Shown piece after piece: positions 24,424 to 33,412 of a DNA stretch of 64,000 nt. Every line of letters begins with the position of its first letter. The first letter of the stretch is position 1. A program made the translations under genes and the position numbers. The stretch covers positions 2,171,501 to 2,235,500 of the forward strand of contig NZ_CP032345.1 of the NCBI RefSeq assembly GCF_005222205.1. Reading direction: 5' to 3'. This DNA comes from Azospirillum brasilense. GTDB lineage: Bacteria; Pseudomonadota; Alphaproteobacteria; Azospirillales; Azospirillaceae. Under the pieces are notes generated by a model. The model searched no databases, had not been told where the DNA came from, and was given only the letters and a program-made list of their open reading frames with translations.

Positions 24424-26352
24424 TTAAGAAACGTGACCGTGCGCCGCCACGAAATCCGTTAACGCCGCGCGCAGGCGTGCGACCACGCCGGACCAGTCGC
24501 CGGAGCGGTCCTGGCCGAACACCCGCATGGTCGGGTACCAGGGATTCTTCTCCTGGTTGCCCAGCCAGCGCCAGCAGGCGTCGGCGCGCGACAGCGTCCA
24601 GGTCGGCCGTCCCAGCCCGCCCGCGAGGTGGCAGACGGAGGTGTCCACCGTGATGACGAGGTCCAGCGTCGAGGCCAGCGCCGCCGTGTCGGCGAAATCG
24701 CGGACGCCGGCCATGGGGTCGGCGATGTCCATGCCCGCCGGGGCCTCGGCCAGCTGCGCCGCGCCCGGCCCCATCTGCAGGCTGACGAAGCGCACCCCCG
24801 GCACCTCCGCCAGGGGAGCCAGCGCGGCCAGCGGCAGGCTGCGCCGCCGGTCGATCGGGCTCGCCACCCCGCGCACCGTGCGCGGCGACCCCGCCCAGAC
24901 CAGCCCGACCCGTGGACGCCCCTCCGCCGCTGGAAGGCGCGCGCGCCACGCCGCGACGTCGGCGGGATCGGCGCGCAGATAGGGCACCGCGGCCGGGACG
25001 CTGTCCAGATCCGTCCCGAAGGCGCGGGGCAGGCTCATCATCGGGATGTGCAGGTCGAAGGCCGGAAGCTCGTCCCCCCAGGCGACGGCGGCCGACACCC
25101 CGTCCACCCGCTCCATCAACCGGACCAGCGCGGGGGAGCAGCCGACGATCACCCGCGCCCCGCGTGCGGCCAGCAGCGGCGCGTAGCGGACGAACTGCAG
25201 GGTGTCGCCGAGCCCCTGCTCGGCGTAGAGCAGGATGGTCCGGCCCGCCACATCCTCCGCGCCGGTCCATTGCGGCTGGGGGAAGCCGCGGTGCACGGGG
25301 TCGAGCTGCCGGGTCTCCCAGCGCCACTCGAACTCCTCCCACCCCTCGCGCAATTGGCCGGAGGCAAGCAGGGCGACGGCGAGCGCCAGATGGGCGTCGG
25401 CGTCGGCGGGGGCGAGCCGGATGGCCTCCCGCCCGGCGGCGACGGCCTCGTCGCGGCGGCCCTCGTGCAGCAGGAGGGACAGGCGGTTGCGGTGGAAGGC
25501 GGCCCGCTCGGGGGCGATGCGCGATGCGCGCCCGCACTGGCGCAGCGCCTCCGCGACGCGGACGGTCTGCTCCAGCAGCGGCACCATGTTGCCGTAGGCG
25601 TCGGGGTTGCCGGGGTCCAGCGCCACGGCCCGGCGTCCGGCCCGTTCCGCCTCGTCGAAGCGGCCCAGCGTGACCAGGAGATGGACGAGGTTGGTTTGCG
25701 CGTCGGCCAGCGTGGGATCGAGCCGCAGCGCCTCGCCCAGCGCCGCGACGGCGCCCTCCGGGTCGCCCGTCTGGGCCAGCGCGGCGCCGAGCATGCGGTG
25801 CGCCCCGGCCCGCTGCGGGGCGAGGCTACGCGCCTTGCGGAAGGCGTCGGTGGCGCCCGCCCAGTCGGCGGCGGCGTAGAGCCGCAGGCCGGCCCGCTCA
25901 AAGGCCTCGGCCAGCGGCTCGCTGTCGGTGGCGGCGCTGGCCGTCAGGGCGCGGGTCAGGGCGCGGTGGGCGGCGGGACCGTCGCCGGCCTCGGTCAGGG
26001 CGCCGCCCAGGGCGAACCAGTCGCCGGCGCCCTCCGGTTGCAGGGCCAGGAGGTTGCGGAAGGCGGCGGCGGCCCGCGCCGCCCCGTCCGGCGTGCCCAG
26101 CGCCATCAGCGCCTTGCCGAGGTTGCCGTGGATGTCGGCGGTGAGCGGCAGGAGGGCCGCCGCCTTGCCGATCATCGCCACCCCGTCCGCCACCGCGCCG
26201 GTCTGGGCCGCCAGCAGCCCGGCGAAATGCAGGGCGTGGGGGTTGTCCGGGTCCACCTCCAGGATGCGGCCGTAGAGCAGCCGCGCCTCCTCCAGCCGCC
26301 CGGACAGGTGATGATCGAGCGCGAGGTTGAGGGCTTCGGCGACGCTGGCCAT
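24424..26352 (-). CDS. TPR-repeat protein with C-terminal glycosyltransferase-like (GT9/GT41-type) domain
   Basis: The 642-residue protein has about nine TPR-type repeats up to residue 330 (for example RAGAHRMLGAALAQTGDPEGAVAALGEALRLDP). It then has a linker, LREGWEEFEWRWE, and a glycosyltransferase B-like domain: GRTILLYAEQGLGDTLQFVRY near 365, GLVWAGSP near 485, and LDLVITVDTSVCHLAGGLGRPTW near 580 with a nucleotide-sugar-type loop. Such proteins occur with flagellin or surface-polymer glycosylation genes, but the acceptor is unknown. A paralog with the same architecture is at 45317-47173, next to the flagellar genes. It follows hisS on the minus strand, 24 bases downstream of it, so co-transcription is likely. 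Confidence 0.82.
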   Translation of the reverse strand: MASVAEALNLALDHHLSGRLEEARLLYGRILEVDPDNPHALHFAGLLAAQTGAVADGVAMIGKAAALLPLTADIHGNLGKALMALGTPDGAARAAAAFRNLLALQPEGAGDWFALGGALTEAGDGPAAHRALTRALTASAATDSEPLAEAFERAGLRLYAAADWAGATDAFRKARSLAPQRAGAHRMLGAALAQTGDPEGAVAALGEALRLDPTLADAQTNLVHLLVTLGRFDEAERAGRRAVALDPGNPDAYGNMVPLLEQTVRVAEALRQCGRASRIAPERAAFHRNRLSLLLHEGRRDEAVAAGREAIRLAPADADAHLALAVALLASGQLREGWEEFEWRWETRQLDPVHRGFPQPQWTGAEDVAGRTILLYAEQGLGDTLQFVRYAPLLAARGARVIVGCSPALVRLMERVDGVSAAVAWGDELPAFDLHIPMMSLPRAFGTDLDSVPAAVPYLRADPADVAAWRARLPAAEGRPRVGLVWAGSPRTVRGVASPIDRRRSLPLAALAPLAEVPGVRFVSLQMGPGAAQLAEAPAGMDIADPMAGVRDFADTAALASTLDLVITVDTSVCHLAGGLGRPTWTLSRADACWRWLGNQEKNPWYPTMRVFGQDRSGDWSGVVARLRAALTDFVAAHGHVS

Positions 26353-26376
26353 GGGCGGGGCCTTCTGTGGTGGGGA

Positions 26377-27726
26377 CTATGCCCCCAGCAGTTCCTTCGC
26401 CTTGGCGGCGAGGTCGGCCAGCGGGACTTCGACCTGCTCGCCCTTCACCAGATGCTTCAGCGTCGCCGTGCCGCGGGCCTTCTCGTCGGAGCCCATCAGG
26501 ACGACCAGCGGAATCCCCGCCTTGTCGGCGTATTTCATCTGCTTGGCGAGCTTGCCGCCGTCGAGCTGGATTTCCGTGTTGATGCCCGCCGCCCGCAGCG
26601 CCGTTGCGAGGCCGTAATAGTCGGCGGACAGGGCCGGGTCCATCTGCGTCACCAGGACCTGGGCGGTGGCACCGCCGTCCTTGATGATGCCGGCCTCCAT
26701 GAGCTGGTAGAACAGCCGCGTCGCGCCGATGGAGATGCCCACACCCGGCAGCTTCGACTTGGTGTAGTGGCTGGCGAGGTTGTCGTAGCGCCCGCCGGAG
26801 CAGACGCTGCCGATCCCCGGATGGTCGTTCAGGAAGGTCTCGTAGACCGTGCCGGTGTAGTAGTCGAGGCCGCGCGCGATGGCGAGGTTGATGCGCACCA
26901 CGCCGTCCGGCACCTGGAGGGCCTTCAGCCCCTCGACGACGGTGGTCAGCTCCGAAACACCCTGGCGGAAGGTCTCGTTCTCGATGCCAAGCGCGGTGAG
27001 GGCGGCGAGCGTCTCCTCGTTCGTGCCCTTGGCGTCGATCAGGGACAGGATCTTTTCCGCCGCGTCGGCGGCCATGCCGAGGCCGGTCAGGCTGTCGCGC
27101 ACCTTGTCGCGGCCGATCTTGTCCAGCTTGTCGATCTCGCGCAGGACCAGGACGCGCTTCTCCGCGTCGTCCACGCCCAGCCCGTCGAGCAGGCCGAGCA
27201 GGACCTTGCGGTTGTTCACGTTGATGGTGAAGCCGCCGAAGTCCAGTTCCTTGAAGACGTGGTAGATGACCGCCGGGATCTCCGCGTCGTAATGGGCGGA
27301 CAGGCTGTCCTTGCCGATCACGTCGATGTCGCACTGGTAGAATTCGCGGAAGCGCCCGCGCTGCGCCCGCTCGCCGCGGTAGACGCGCTGGATCTGGTAG
27401 CGGCGGAAGGGGAAGGCGAGGTCGCGCTCATGCTCCGCCACGTAGCGGGCGAGCGGCACCGTCAGGTCGAAGCGCAGCGCGATGTCCGGCTTGTTCCCCT
27501 GCTGGAGGGCGCCGGTGGACTGCACGAAATAGACCTGCTTCTCGGTCTCGCCGCCGGACTTGGTCAGCAGGGTGTCCACCGTCTCGAACACCGGGGTTTC
27601 CACCGGCACGAAGCCGAACCGCTCGTAGCCGCGGCGGATGGTGTCGAGCAGACGTTGGAAGGCCACCTGCTGGCGCGGCAGCAGCTCCATCGTTCCGGGC
27701 GGGGTGCGGGGGGTAATGAGGCTCAT
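26377..27726 (-). CDS. hisS: Histidyl-tRNA synthetase
   Basis: The class II synthetase charges tRNA-His. The 449-residue protein shows motif 2 ([29 protein letters not shown], near residue 100), the histidine-A motifs [15 protein letters not shown] (near 262) and [11 protein letters not shown] (near 286), and [12 protein letters not shown] as motif 3. The C-terminal anticodon-binding domain ends [15 protein letters not shown] 27726 starts [18 protein letters not shown], the expected opening. A TPR/glycosyltransferase-like gene follows 24 bases downstream. It is divergent from pyrC, with an array of 11-base repeats in the spacer. Confidence 0.97.
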   Translation of the reverse strand: MSLITPRTPPGTMELLPRQQVAFQRLLDTIRRGYERFGFVPVETPVFETVDTLLTKSGGETEKQVYFVQSTGALQQGNKPDIALRFDLTVPLARYVAEHERDLAFPFRRYQIQRVYRGERAQRGRFREFYQCDIDVIGKDSLSAHYDAEIPAVIYHVFKELDFGGFTINVNNRKVLLGLLDGLGVDDAEKRVLVLREIDKLDKIGRDKVRDSLTGLGMAADAAEKILSLIDAKGTNEETLAALTALGIENETFRQGVSELTTVVEGLKALQVPDGVVRINLAIARGLDYYTGTVYETFLNDHPGIGSVCSGGRYDNLASHYTKSKLPGVGISIGATRLFYQLMEAGIIKDGGATAQVLVTQMDPALSADYYGLATALRAAGINTEIQLDGGKLAKQMKYADKAGIPLVVLMGSDEKARGTATLKHLVKGEQVEVPLADLAAKAKELLGA

Positions 27727-27809
27727 CGGCGCGGGTCCGGCTTCGAATGTCCCTAGGGATTCGGCTAGGGTTCTAGCGGCTTTCGCCGGTCCCGTCACCA
27801 GCGCAGTGG

Positions 27810-27853
27810 CCGGATAGCGCCCCGATACCGCCCCGATACCGCCCTGATACCGT
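27810..27853. repeat. Four tandem 11-bp units between hisS and pyrC
   Basis: Four directly repeated 11-mers lie head to tail: CCGGATAGCGC (27810), CCCGATACCGC (27821), CCCGATACCGC (27832) and CCTGATACCGT (27843). The core CGATACCG is invariant in the middle pair. An 11-base period is close to one DNA turn, so a protein could bind the same face four times. The array is about 65 bases upstream of the pyrC ATG and 85 upstream of hisS. It may be an operator or a simple slippage repeat. Confidence 0.7.
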
Positions 27854-27916
27854 TGAGCGGGGGCCGTAAGGGTCTAGAACTCCGGCCAGTCCCCTTCTCC
27901 CGCGCCCGGAGCCGCC

Positions 27917-28972
27917 ATGCCCACCGACCGTCTCGTCCTCCGCCGTCCCGACGACTGGCATGTGCACCTGCGCGACGGCGCCATGCTGAAGGCGGTGCTG
28001 CCCTTCACCGCCCACCAGTTCGGCCGCGCCATCATCATGCCGAACCTGAAGCCGCCGGTGACCCGCACGGCCGACGCCGTGGCCTACCGGGAGCGCATCC
28101 TGGCGGCCCTGCCGGCGGGCCACGCCTTCACGCCGCTGATGACGGCCTATCTGACCGACGGCACCGACGCCGACGATCTGGCCCAGGGCTTCGAGGACGG
28201 GGTGTTCGCCGCCGCCAAGCTCTACCCGGCCAACGCCACCACCAACAGCGCCCACGGCGTGACCGACCTCGGCAGGATCGCCCCGGTGCTGGAGCGCATG
28301 GCGGAGATCGGCATGCCGCTGCTGATCCATGGCGAGGTGACCGACTCCCACGTCGACATCTTCGACCGTGAGGCGGTGTTCCTGGAGCGCGTCCTCGGCC
28401 CGCTGCTGGAGCGCTACGCGGCGCTGCGCGTGGTGTTGGAGCACGCGACCACCGCGGAGGCCGTGGCCTTCGTGCGCGAGCACGCCGCCTCGGGCCGGGT
28501 GGGGGCGACGATCACGGCGCACCACCTGCTGATCAACCGCAGCCACCTGTTCGCCGGCGGCATCCGCCCGCACCTCTACTGCCTGCCCATCGCCAAGCGC
28601 GAGACGCACCGGGTGGCGCTGGTCGAGGCCGCGACCTCGGGCGAGGGGCCGTTCTTCCTGGGCACCGACACCGCCCCGCACACGGTGACCGCGAAGGAGA
28701 GCGCCTGCGGCTGCGCCGGCTGCTTCACCGCCGCCAACGCCATGGAACTCTACGCCGAAGCCTTCGAGGAGGCGGGCGCTCTGGACAAGCTGGAGGCCTT
28801 CGCCAGCCTGAACGGCCCGCGCTTCTACGGCCTGCCGGCCAACGAGGACAAGGTGGTGCTGGAGCGCACGCCGTCCACGGCGCCGGACATCGTGCTGACC
28901 GCCGACGGCGAGGCCGTGCTGCCCTTCCGCAGCGGCGAGACGACGCGCTGGACTTTCGCCGGGCCCGCCTGA
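27917..28972 (+). CDS. pyrC: Dihydroorotase (type II, class III)
   Basis: PyrC closes carbamoyl-aspartate to dihydroorotate in pyrimidine synthesis. The 351-residue protein carries the zinc signature DWHVHLRDG near residue 13, the carboxylated lysine in [13 protein letters not shown] near 98, LIHGEVTD with a His ligand near 135, the His in LEHATT near 175, and the catalytic Asp in LGTDTAPH near 248. Length and order match the E. coli-type enzyme. A GGAG Shine-Dalgarno sits seven bases before ATG 27917. It is divergent from hisS and converges with the sodium channel gene, with 16 bases between stops. Confidence 0.96.
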   Translation: MPTDRLVLRRPDDWHVHLRDGAMLKAVLPFTAHQFGRAIIMPNLKPPVTRTADAVAYRERILAALPAGHAFTPLMTAYLTDGTDADDLAQGFEDGVFAAAKLYPANATTNSAHGVTDLGRIAPVLERMAEIGMPLLIHGEVTDSHVDIFDREAVFLERVLGPLLERYAALRVVLEHATTAEAVAFVREHAASGRVGATITAHHLLINRSHLFAGGIRPHLYCLPIAKRETHRVALVEAATSGEGPFFLGTDTAPHTVTAKESACGCAGCFTAANAMELYAEAFEEAGALDKLEAFASLNGPRFYGLPANEDKVVLERTPSTAPDIVLTADGEAVLPFRSGETTRWTFAGPA

Positions 28973-28988
28973 GGCCGGATGCCCTTTC

Positions 28989-29864
28989 TCAGTCGCCGGC
29001 GGCGGACAGCTCCGGGAGCGCAAGCCGGTCCGCCGCCGTCCGGCGCTGGTCGTCCAGCGTCAGGCGCAGGGCGGCGACCTCGTCGCGCAGGCTCCGCAGC
29101 TCCTCCACCACTTGGTGGGATTCGCTGAGGATGGCGTCGCCGACCTCCTTGCCGTCCTGATCCTGAAGGGATTGCAGCGCGTTGACGATCACCGCGACGA
29201 ACAGGTTCAGCATGGTGAAGGTGGCGGCCAGGATGAAGGGCAGGAAGAAGGTCCAGGCGTAGGGATAGACCTCCATCACAGGGCGCACGATGCCCATCGA
29301 CCAGCTTTCCAGCGTCATGATCTGGAACAGCGAATAGAGCGACGCGCCGAGCGTGCCGAACCAGTCCGGAAAGTCCGCGCCGAACAGCTTGGTCGCCATC
29401 ACCCCGGACACGTAGAACAGCAGGCATTGCAGCAGGACGATCATCGCCAGCCCGGGCAACGAGGAGACCAGGGCGTGGACGATCATCCGCAGCCGCGGCA
29501 TGACGGTGACGAGGCGGAAGACGCGCAGGACGCGCAGGGTGCGCAGGACCATGATTTCCGGACCGACCGGGGCCAGCGTGATCACGACCACCGCGAAGTC
29601 GAACAGGTTCCAGCCGTCCCGGAAGAAGGCGCGCCCCTGGTGGCCGATGCGCAGGGCCAGTTCCACGGTGAAGGCGATCAGGATCAGGCTGTCGAGTGCG
29701 CTGAGCAGCGGCCCGATGGCCTCCGAAACCTTAGCGGACGTGTCGAGCCCCAGCACGACGGCGTTCAGCAGGATCAACCCGAAGACGGCCTTCTGCCCCC
29801 GCTCGCTTTCGATCCAGGCTCCGGCCCGCCCCAACGGGCCGGTCGAGGCGGCGCGTTGCTCCAT
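28989..29864 (-). CDS. Bacterial voltage-gated sodium channel (BacNav, NaChBac type)
   Basis: The 291-residue protein has the six-helix S1-S6 layout of single-domain tetrameric channels. The S4 sensor carries Arg108, 111, 114 and 117 at every third position (VLRTLRVLRVFRLV). The pore loop has the sodium-selectivity filter TLESWS at 184-189, inside FQIMTLESWSMGIVRPVM, close to NaChBac. S6 reads FTMLNLFVAVIVNAL. A C-terminal coiled coil (VVEELRSLRDEVAALRLTLDDQ, about 254-275) should hold the tetramer, as in the family. GGAGG precedes ATG 29864. A role in motility or pH/salt homeostasis is possible from related channels in alkaliphiles, but not shown here. Confidence 0.93.
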   Translation of the reverse strand: MEQRAASTGPLGRAGAWIESERGQKAVFGLILLNAVVLGLDTSAKVSEAIGPLLSALDSLILIAFTVELALRIGHQGRAFFRDGWNLFDFAVVVITLAPVGPEIMVLRTLRVLRVFRLVTVMPRLRMIVHALVSSLPGLAMIVLLQCLLFYVSGVMATKLFGADFPDWFGTLGASLYSLFQIMTLESWSMGIVRPVMEVYPYAWTFFLPFILAATFTMLNLFVAVIVNALQSLQDQDGKEVGDAILSESHQVVEELRSLRDEVAALRLTLDDQRRTAADRLALPELSAAGD

Positions 29865-30019
29865 GTCCTTTCCCTCCGATATCGCCGGGCATAGGGCCGG
29901 CGGCGCACCACTATAGGTGACGTGGGGAGGGGGCTTGCGGTGGAAATGCCCAAGTCGTTCGGCAGTCCGCTCCAGTCCGGTGCTCCAGAATGGAGCGGAT
30001 TTACCGTCGAGCCAACGGA

Positions 30020-31648
30020 CTAGAAAAGGCTTCCCTGTGTCGGCGGGCGCTGCGGCTTCTTGGGCTCCGCCTTTGGTCTTGCGTTCCTGGGCTTCGGCTC
30101 CGCCGTGGCGGGCGGGGCGTCCACCCGCGGTCCGCCGTCCACCGTCGCGGCGGCTTTGCCATCGGCGAAGACCAGCGACACCGCCAAACCCGGCGTGGCC
30201 TGGGCGGCGCTGGTCAGCGGCCGGCCGTCGCCGGACTGCACCAGGGCGAAGCCGCGCTCCAGGACGCCCTTGTAGGAGTAGCTTTCCAGAAGCTGCCCCA
30301 CCGCCGTCAGCCTCGCCGCGCGCTCCTCTACCGCCTTGCCGTAGCTGCGGTCGAGCCGCGGCGTCAGGTCGGACAGCCGCCGCCGGCCGTCGCCGAACTT
30401 CACGCGGATCGGGCCGAGCGTCAGCCGCCCGCTCACCCGCTCATACTGGCCGCGCGCGGCGACGACGGCGTGGCGCAGCGCGCCGTCGAGCGCGCGGGAT
30501 TCCGACGCCAGCCGCTGCCCGGCCTCCGCCAGCTTCTCGCGCGGGTGGCGCAGAGCGGCGCCCAGCTCGTTCAGGCGGGTGCGGCGACGGTCGAGGAGCG
30601 AGGCGGCGGCCAGCGCCAGCCGCTCGGCCCGGTCGTCCAACCGCTGGGCGTGGCTTTCCAGCAGGGCGCGCGGGTCGCCGAGGCCGCGGGCCAGCCCCTC
30701 CACCCGCGTCCGCCGCTCGGCCAGCAGGCGGGTGGCGGCGCCGACCATGCGCCGCTCGTCGTCCAGCACCTGGGCCAGCAGCTCCGCCCGCACCGGAACG
30801 GCCATCTCCGCCGCCGCCGTTGGGGTGGGGGCGCGGCGGTCGGACGCGAAGTCGATCAGGGTGGTGTCGGTCTCGTGCCCAACCGCGGAGATCAGCGGGA
30901 TGCGGCTGGCCGCCGCCGCGCGGACGACGTTCTCCTCGTTGAAGGCCATCAGGTCCTCCAGCGAGCCGCCGCCGCGCGCCACGATCAGCAGGTCTGGGCG
31001 CGGCACCGGCCCGCCGGGGGGGATGCGGTTGAAGCCGTCGATGGCCGCGGTGACTTCCGCCGCCGCCCGCTCCCCCTGCACGGCGACCGGCCAGAGCAGG
31101 ACCCGGCGCGGGAAGCGGTCGTGCAGCCGGTGCAGGATGTCGCGGATGACCGCCCCGGTGGGCGAGGTGACGACGCCGATCACGTCGGGCAGGAAGGGAA
31201 TGGGCTTCTTGCGCCCGGCGTCGAACAGCCCCTCCGCCGCGAGGCGCCTCTTGCGCTCCTCCAGCATCTTCAGGAGGGCGCCCTCGCCGGCCAGCTCCAT
31301 CGACTCGATGATGAGCTGGTACTGCGAGCGTCCGGGGTAGGTCGTCATGCGCCCGGTGACGATGACCTCCAGCCCTTCCGCCGGCTGGACGGCCAGCTTC
31401 GACGCGGTGCCGCGCCAGCACACCGCCTCGATCACCGCCGTGTCGTCCTTCAGACGCAGGTAGCAGTGGCCGGAGCTGTGGCGCTTGGGCTGGGAGATCT
31501 CGCCGCGCACGCGGACGAAGCCGAACTCCTCCTCGATGCTGCGCTTCAGGCGCCGGGCGAGGTCGCCCACCGAGAATTCCGGCAGGTTCGAGCCGGGGCG
31601 CGGCTCGGGGGCGATCAGCGGAGAGGTCATATCAAGGTCTTGAGTCAT
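30020..31648 (-). CDS. xseA: Exodeoxyribonuclease VII large subunit
   Basis: XseA with XseB degrades single-stranded DNA to oligonucleotides. The 542-residue protein has the N-terminal OB fold ([27 protein letters not shown], about 42-68) and the catalytic core with [24 protein letters not shown] near 150, [21 protein letters not shown] near 218 and [18 protein letters not shown] near 252. A long coiled-coil region follows, then [11 protein letters not shown] near 470. The last 50 residues form a Pro/Lys-rich tail ([15 protein letters not shown]) ending QGSLF. ATG 31648 or ATG 31630 could start it. It is divergent from purD with 57 bases between. Confidence 0.95.
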   Translation of the reverse strand: MTQDLDMTSPLIAPEPRPGSNLPEFSVGDLARRLKRSIEEEFGFVRVRGEISQPKRHSSGHCYLRLKDDTAVIEAVCWRGTASKLAVQPAEGLEVIVTGRMTTYPGRSQYQLIIESMELAGEGALLKMLEERKRRLAAEGLFDAGRKKPIPFLPDVIGVVTSPTGAVIRDILHRLHDRFPRRVLLWPVAVQGERAAAEVTAAIDGFNRIPPGGPVPRPDLLIVARGGGSLEDLMAFNEENVVRAAAASRIPLISAVGHETDTTLIDFASDRRAPTPTAAAEMAVPVRAELLAQVLDDERRMVGAATRLLAERRTRVEGLARGLGDPRALLESHAQRLDDRAERLALAAASLLDRRRTRLNELGAALRHPREKLAEAGQRLASESRALDGALRHAVVAARGQYERVSGRLTLGPIRVKFGDGRRRLSDLTPRLDRSYGKAVEERAARLTAVGQLLESYSYKGVLERGFALVQSGDGRPLTSAAQATPGLAVSLVFADGKAAATVDGGPRVDAPPATAEPKPRNARPKAEPKKPQRPPTQGSLF

Positions 31649-31705
31649 GGCGGCACCATGATACAAGGCGCGGTGTCGGCAACAAGCGTGGAAGGACGAG
31701 GTGCC

Positions 31706-32992
31706 ATGAAAGTCCTGGTGGTCGGGTCGGGTGGGCGCGAGCATGCGCTGTGCTGGGCCATTCAGAACTCGCCGCTGTGCGACACGCTCTACTGCGCGCC
31801 GGGCAACGCCGGCATCGCGGACGTGGCCGAATGCGTCGCCATCGGCGCCGAGGATGTGGACGCCCTGGTCCGCTTCGCCCAGGACAAGGCCATTGACTTC
31901 GTGGTCGTCGGGCCGGAAGGGCCGCTGGTGCTCGGCCTCGTCGACAAGCTGACCGCCATCGGCATCAAGGCCTTCGGCCCCAGCGCCGCGGCGGCGGAGC
32001 TTGAGGGCTCCAAGGGTTTCATGAAGGACATCCTGGCCAAGTACGGCGTGCCGACCGCCGCCTATGGCCGCTTCAAGGACGTCGAGGCCGCCAAGGACTT
32101 CGTGCGCAAGAACGGCGCCCCCATCGTGGTCAAGGCCGACGGTCTGGCCGCCGGCAAGGGCGTGACCGTCGCCCGCACCCAGGAGGAGGCCTTCGCCGCC
32201 ATCGACGAGGCCCTGGTCGAGGGCCGCTTCGGCGCCGCCGGGGCCGAGGTGGTGGTCGAGGAGTTCCTGGACGGCGAGGAGGTCAGCTTCTTCGCGCTGT
32301 GCGACGGCGAATCGGCGCTGCCGCTGGCCTCGGCCCAGGACCACAAGGCGGTGGGCGACGGCGACACCGGCCCGAACACCGGCGGCATGGGCGCTTATTC
32401 GCCGGCCCCGGCGCTGACCCCGGACCTCCAGGCCCGCGTGATGCGCGAAATCGTCGAGCCGACCGTCAAGGGCATGGGGGCGGAGGGCCGCCCCTTCAAG
32501 GGCGTGCTGTTCGCCGGCCTGATGATCGGCAAGGACGCCGACGGCAAGCCGGTGCCGAAGACGCTGGAATTCAACGTCCGCTTCGGCGACCCGGAATGTC
32601 AGACGCTGATGATGCGGCTGAAGTCCGACGCGCTGGCGGCCCTGATCGCGGCGGCGGACGGCCAGTTGAAGAACATCGACCTGCGCTGGCACGACGAGAC
32701 GGCGCTGTGCGTTGTCATGGCGGCGAACGGCTACCCCGGCGATTACGTGAAGAACACGGAGATCAAGGGTTTCGACGCCGCCAACGCGGTGGAGGGCGTG
32801 ACCGTCTTCCACGCCGGCACGAAGCGGGTCGATGGGCGGGTGCTGTCCACCGGCGGGCGCGTCCTGGGCGTGACCGCCAAGGCCCCGACCGTGGCCGAGG
32901 CGCAGAAGCGCGCCTACCAGGGCGTGGACGCGCTGGACTGGCCGGACGGCTTCTGCCGCCGCGACATCGGCTGGCGGGCGGTGGGGCGCTGA
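31706..32992 (+). CDS. purD: Phosphoribosylamine--glycine ligase (GARS)
   Basis: PurD ligates glycine to phosphoribosylamine, step 2 of purine synthesis. The 428-residue protein opens [19 protein letters not shown], with [13 protein letters not shown] near 30 and [15 protein letters not shown] near 65. The ATP-grasp region follows: [17 protein letters not shown] near 142, [17 protein letters not shown] near 187, [19 protein letters not shown] near 217, and [12 protein letters not shown] near 288. It is divergent from xseA and far from the other pur genes of the window. Three perfect hairpins follow its stop. Confidence 0.98.
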   Translation: MKVLVVGSGGREHALCWAIQNSPLCDTLYCAPGNAGIADVAECVAIGAEDVDALVRFAQDKAIDFVVVGPEGPLVLGLVDKLTAIGIKAFGPSAAAAELEGSKGFMKDILAKYGVPTAAYGRFKDVEAAKDFVRKNGAPIVVKADGLAAGKGVTVARTQEEAFAAIDEALVEGRFGAAGAEVVVEEFLDGEEVSFFALCDGESALPLASAQDHKAVGDGDTGPNTGGMGAYSPAPALTPDLQARVMREIVEPTVKGMGAEGRPFKGVLFAGLMIGKDADGKPVPKTLEFNVRFGDPECQTLMMRLKSDALAALIAAADGQLKNIDLRWHDETALCVVMAANGYPGDYVKNTEIKGFDAANAVEGVTVFHAGTKRVDGRVLSTGGRVLGVTAKAPTVAEAQKRAYQGVDALDWPDGFCRRDIGWRAVGR

Positions 32993-33412
32993 CGGCGCCG
33001 CATCCGGTCCCGTCTGATACCGAAGGCGTTTGATGGCTTCCATCAAACGCCTTCGGTTCAAACCCGACAGCACATGGCGCAGCCATGTGCGAAAGGGTCA
33101 TACGGCCGGCCGATCATGGAACTGTTCATGCGCCGGCCGTATGACTGCGGAGGGGCAGCGACGCTCCTCCGTTTTTTGCGTGTGCGCTTGTTCCGCCTCC
33201 CTGTCGCGGTCGGAAGCGAGCGGTGGGCGGCCGTGCGTCTCGCGCCTGTCCGCCGGCGGACTGCATTCTAAGATATGCATGACGAACAAAAACTAATTCA
33301 AAATTAATATTGTTCTTCGCCGTCATCCCGATAAAATTGCATAGTTTCCAGCGTTGCTTCTCTTGCGGGCGAGGCTGGCCGGCGATTTTGTTGAGGACTC
33401 CGAGCCACCGCC
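32993..33412. other. Gene-free region after purD: three consecutive hairpins, then an AT-rich promoter-like stretch
   Basis: About 420 bases hold no gene. Three perfect inverted repeats follow purD: 33019-33036 with 33040-33057 (18-bp stem, three-base loop), 33070-33078 with 33082-33090 (9-bp stem), and 33099-33110 with 33132-33143 (12-bp stem, CATACGGCCGGC arm). The first is probably the purD terminator. From 33262 to 33345 the DNA becomes strikingly AT-rich for this genome, with an imperfect palindrome at 33284-33315 (GAACAA ... TTGTTC ends), and is probably the promoter region of the CHASE2 operon. Confidence 0.7.
33019..33057 (+). terminator. purD terminator-like hairpin
   Basis: Arms 33019-33036 (ACCGAAGGCGTTTGATGG) and 33040-33057 are exact reverse complements with a three-base CTT loop. 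The stem begins 27 bases after the purD stop. There is no long U-tract after it, so termination may be partial or the element may be an mRNA-stabilising 3' end. Confidence 0.65.

Noticed and set aside
30020..33073. One reading frame that runs from the 3' end of purD antisense into xseA as if a fused protein
   Set aside because: The part opposite purD is a shadow frame; xseA has its own start at 31648 and normal length from there.
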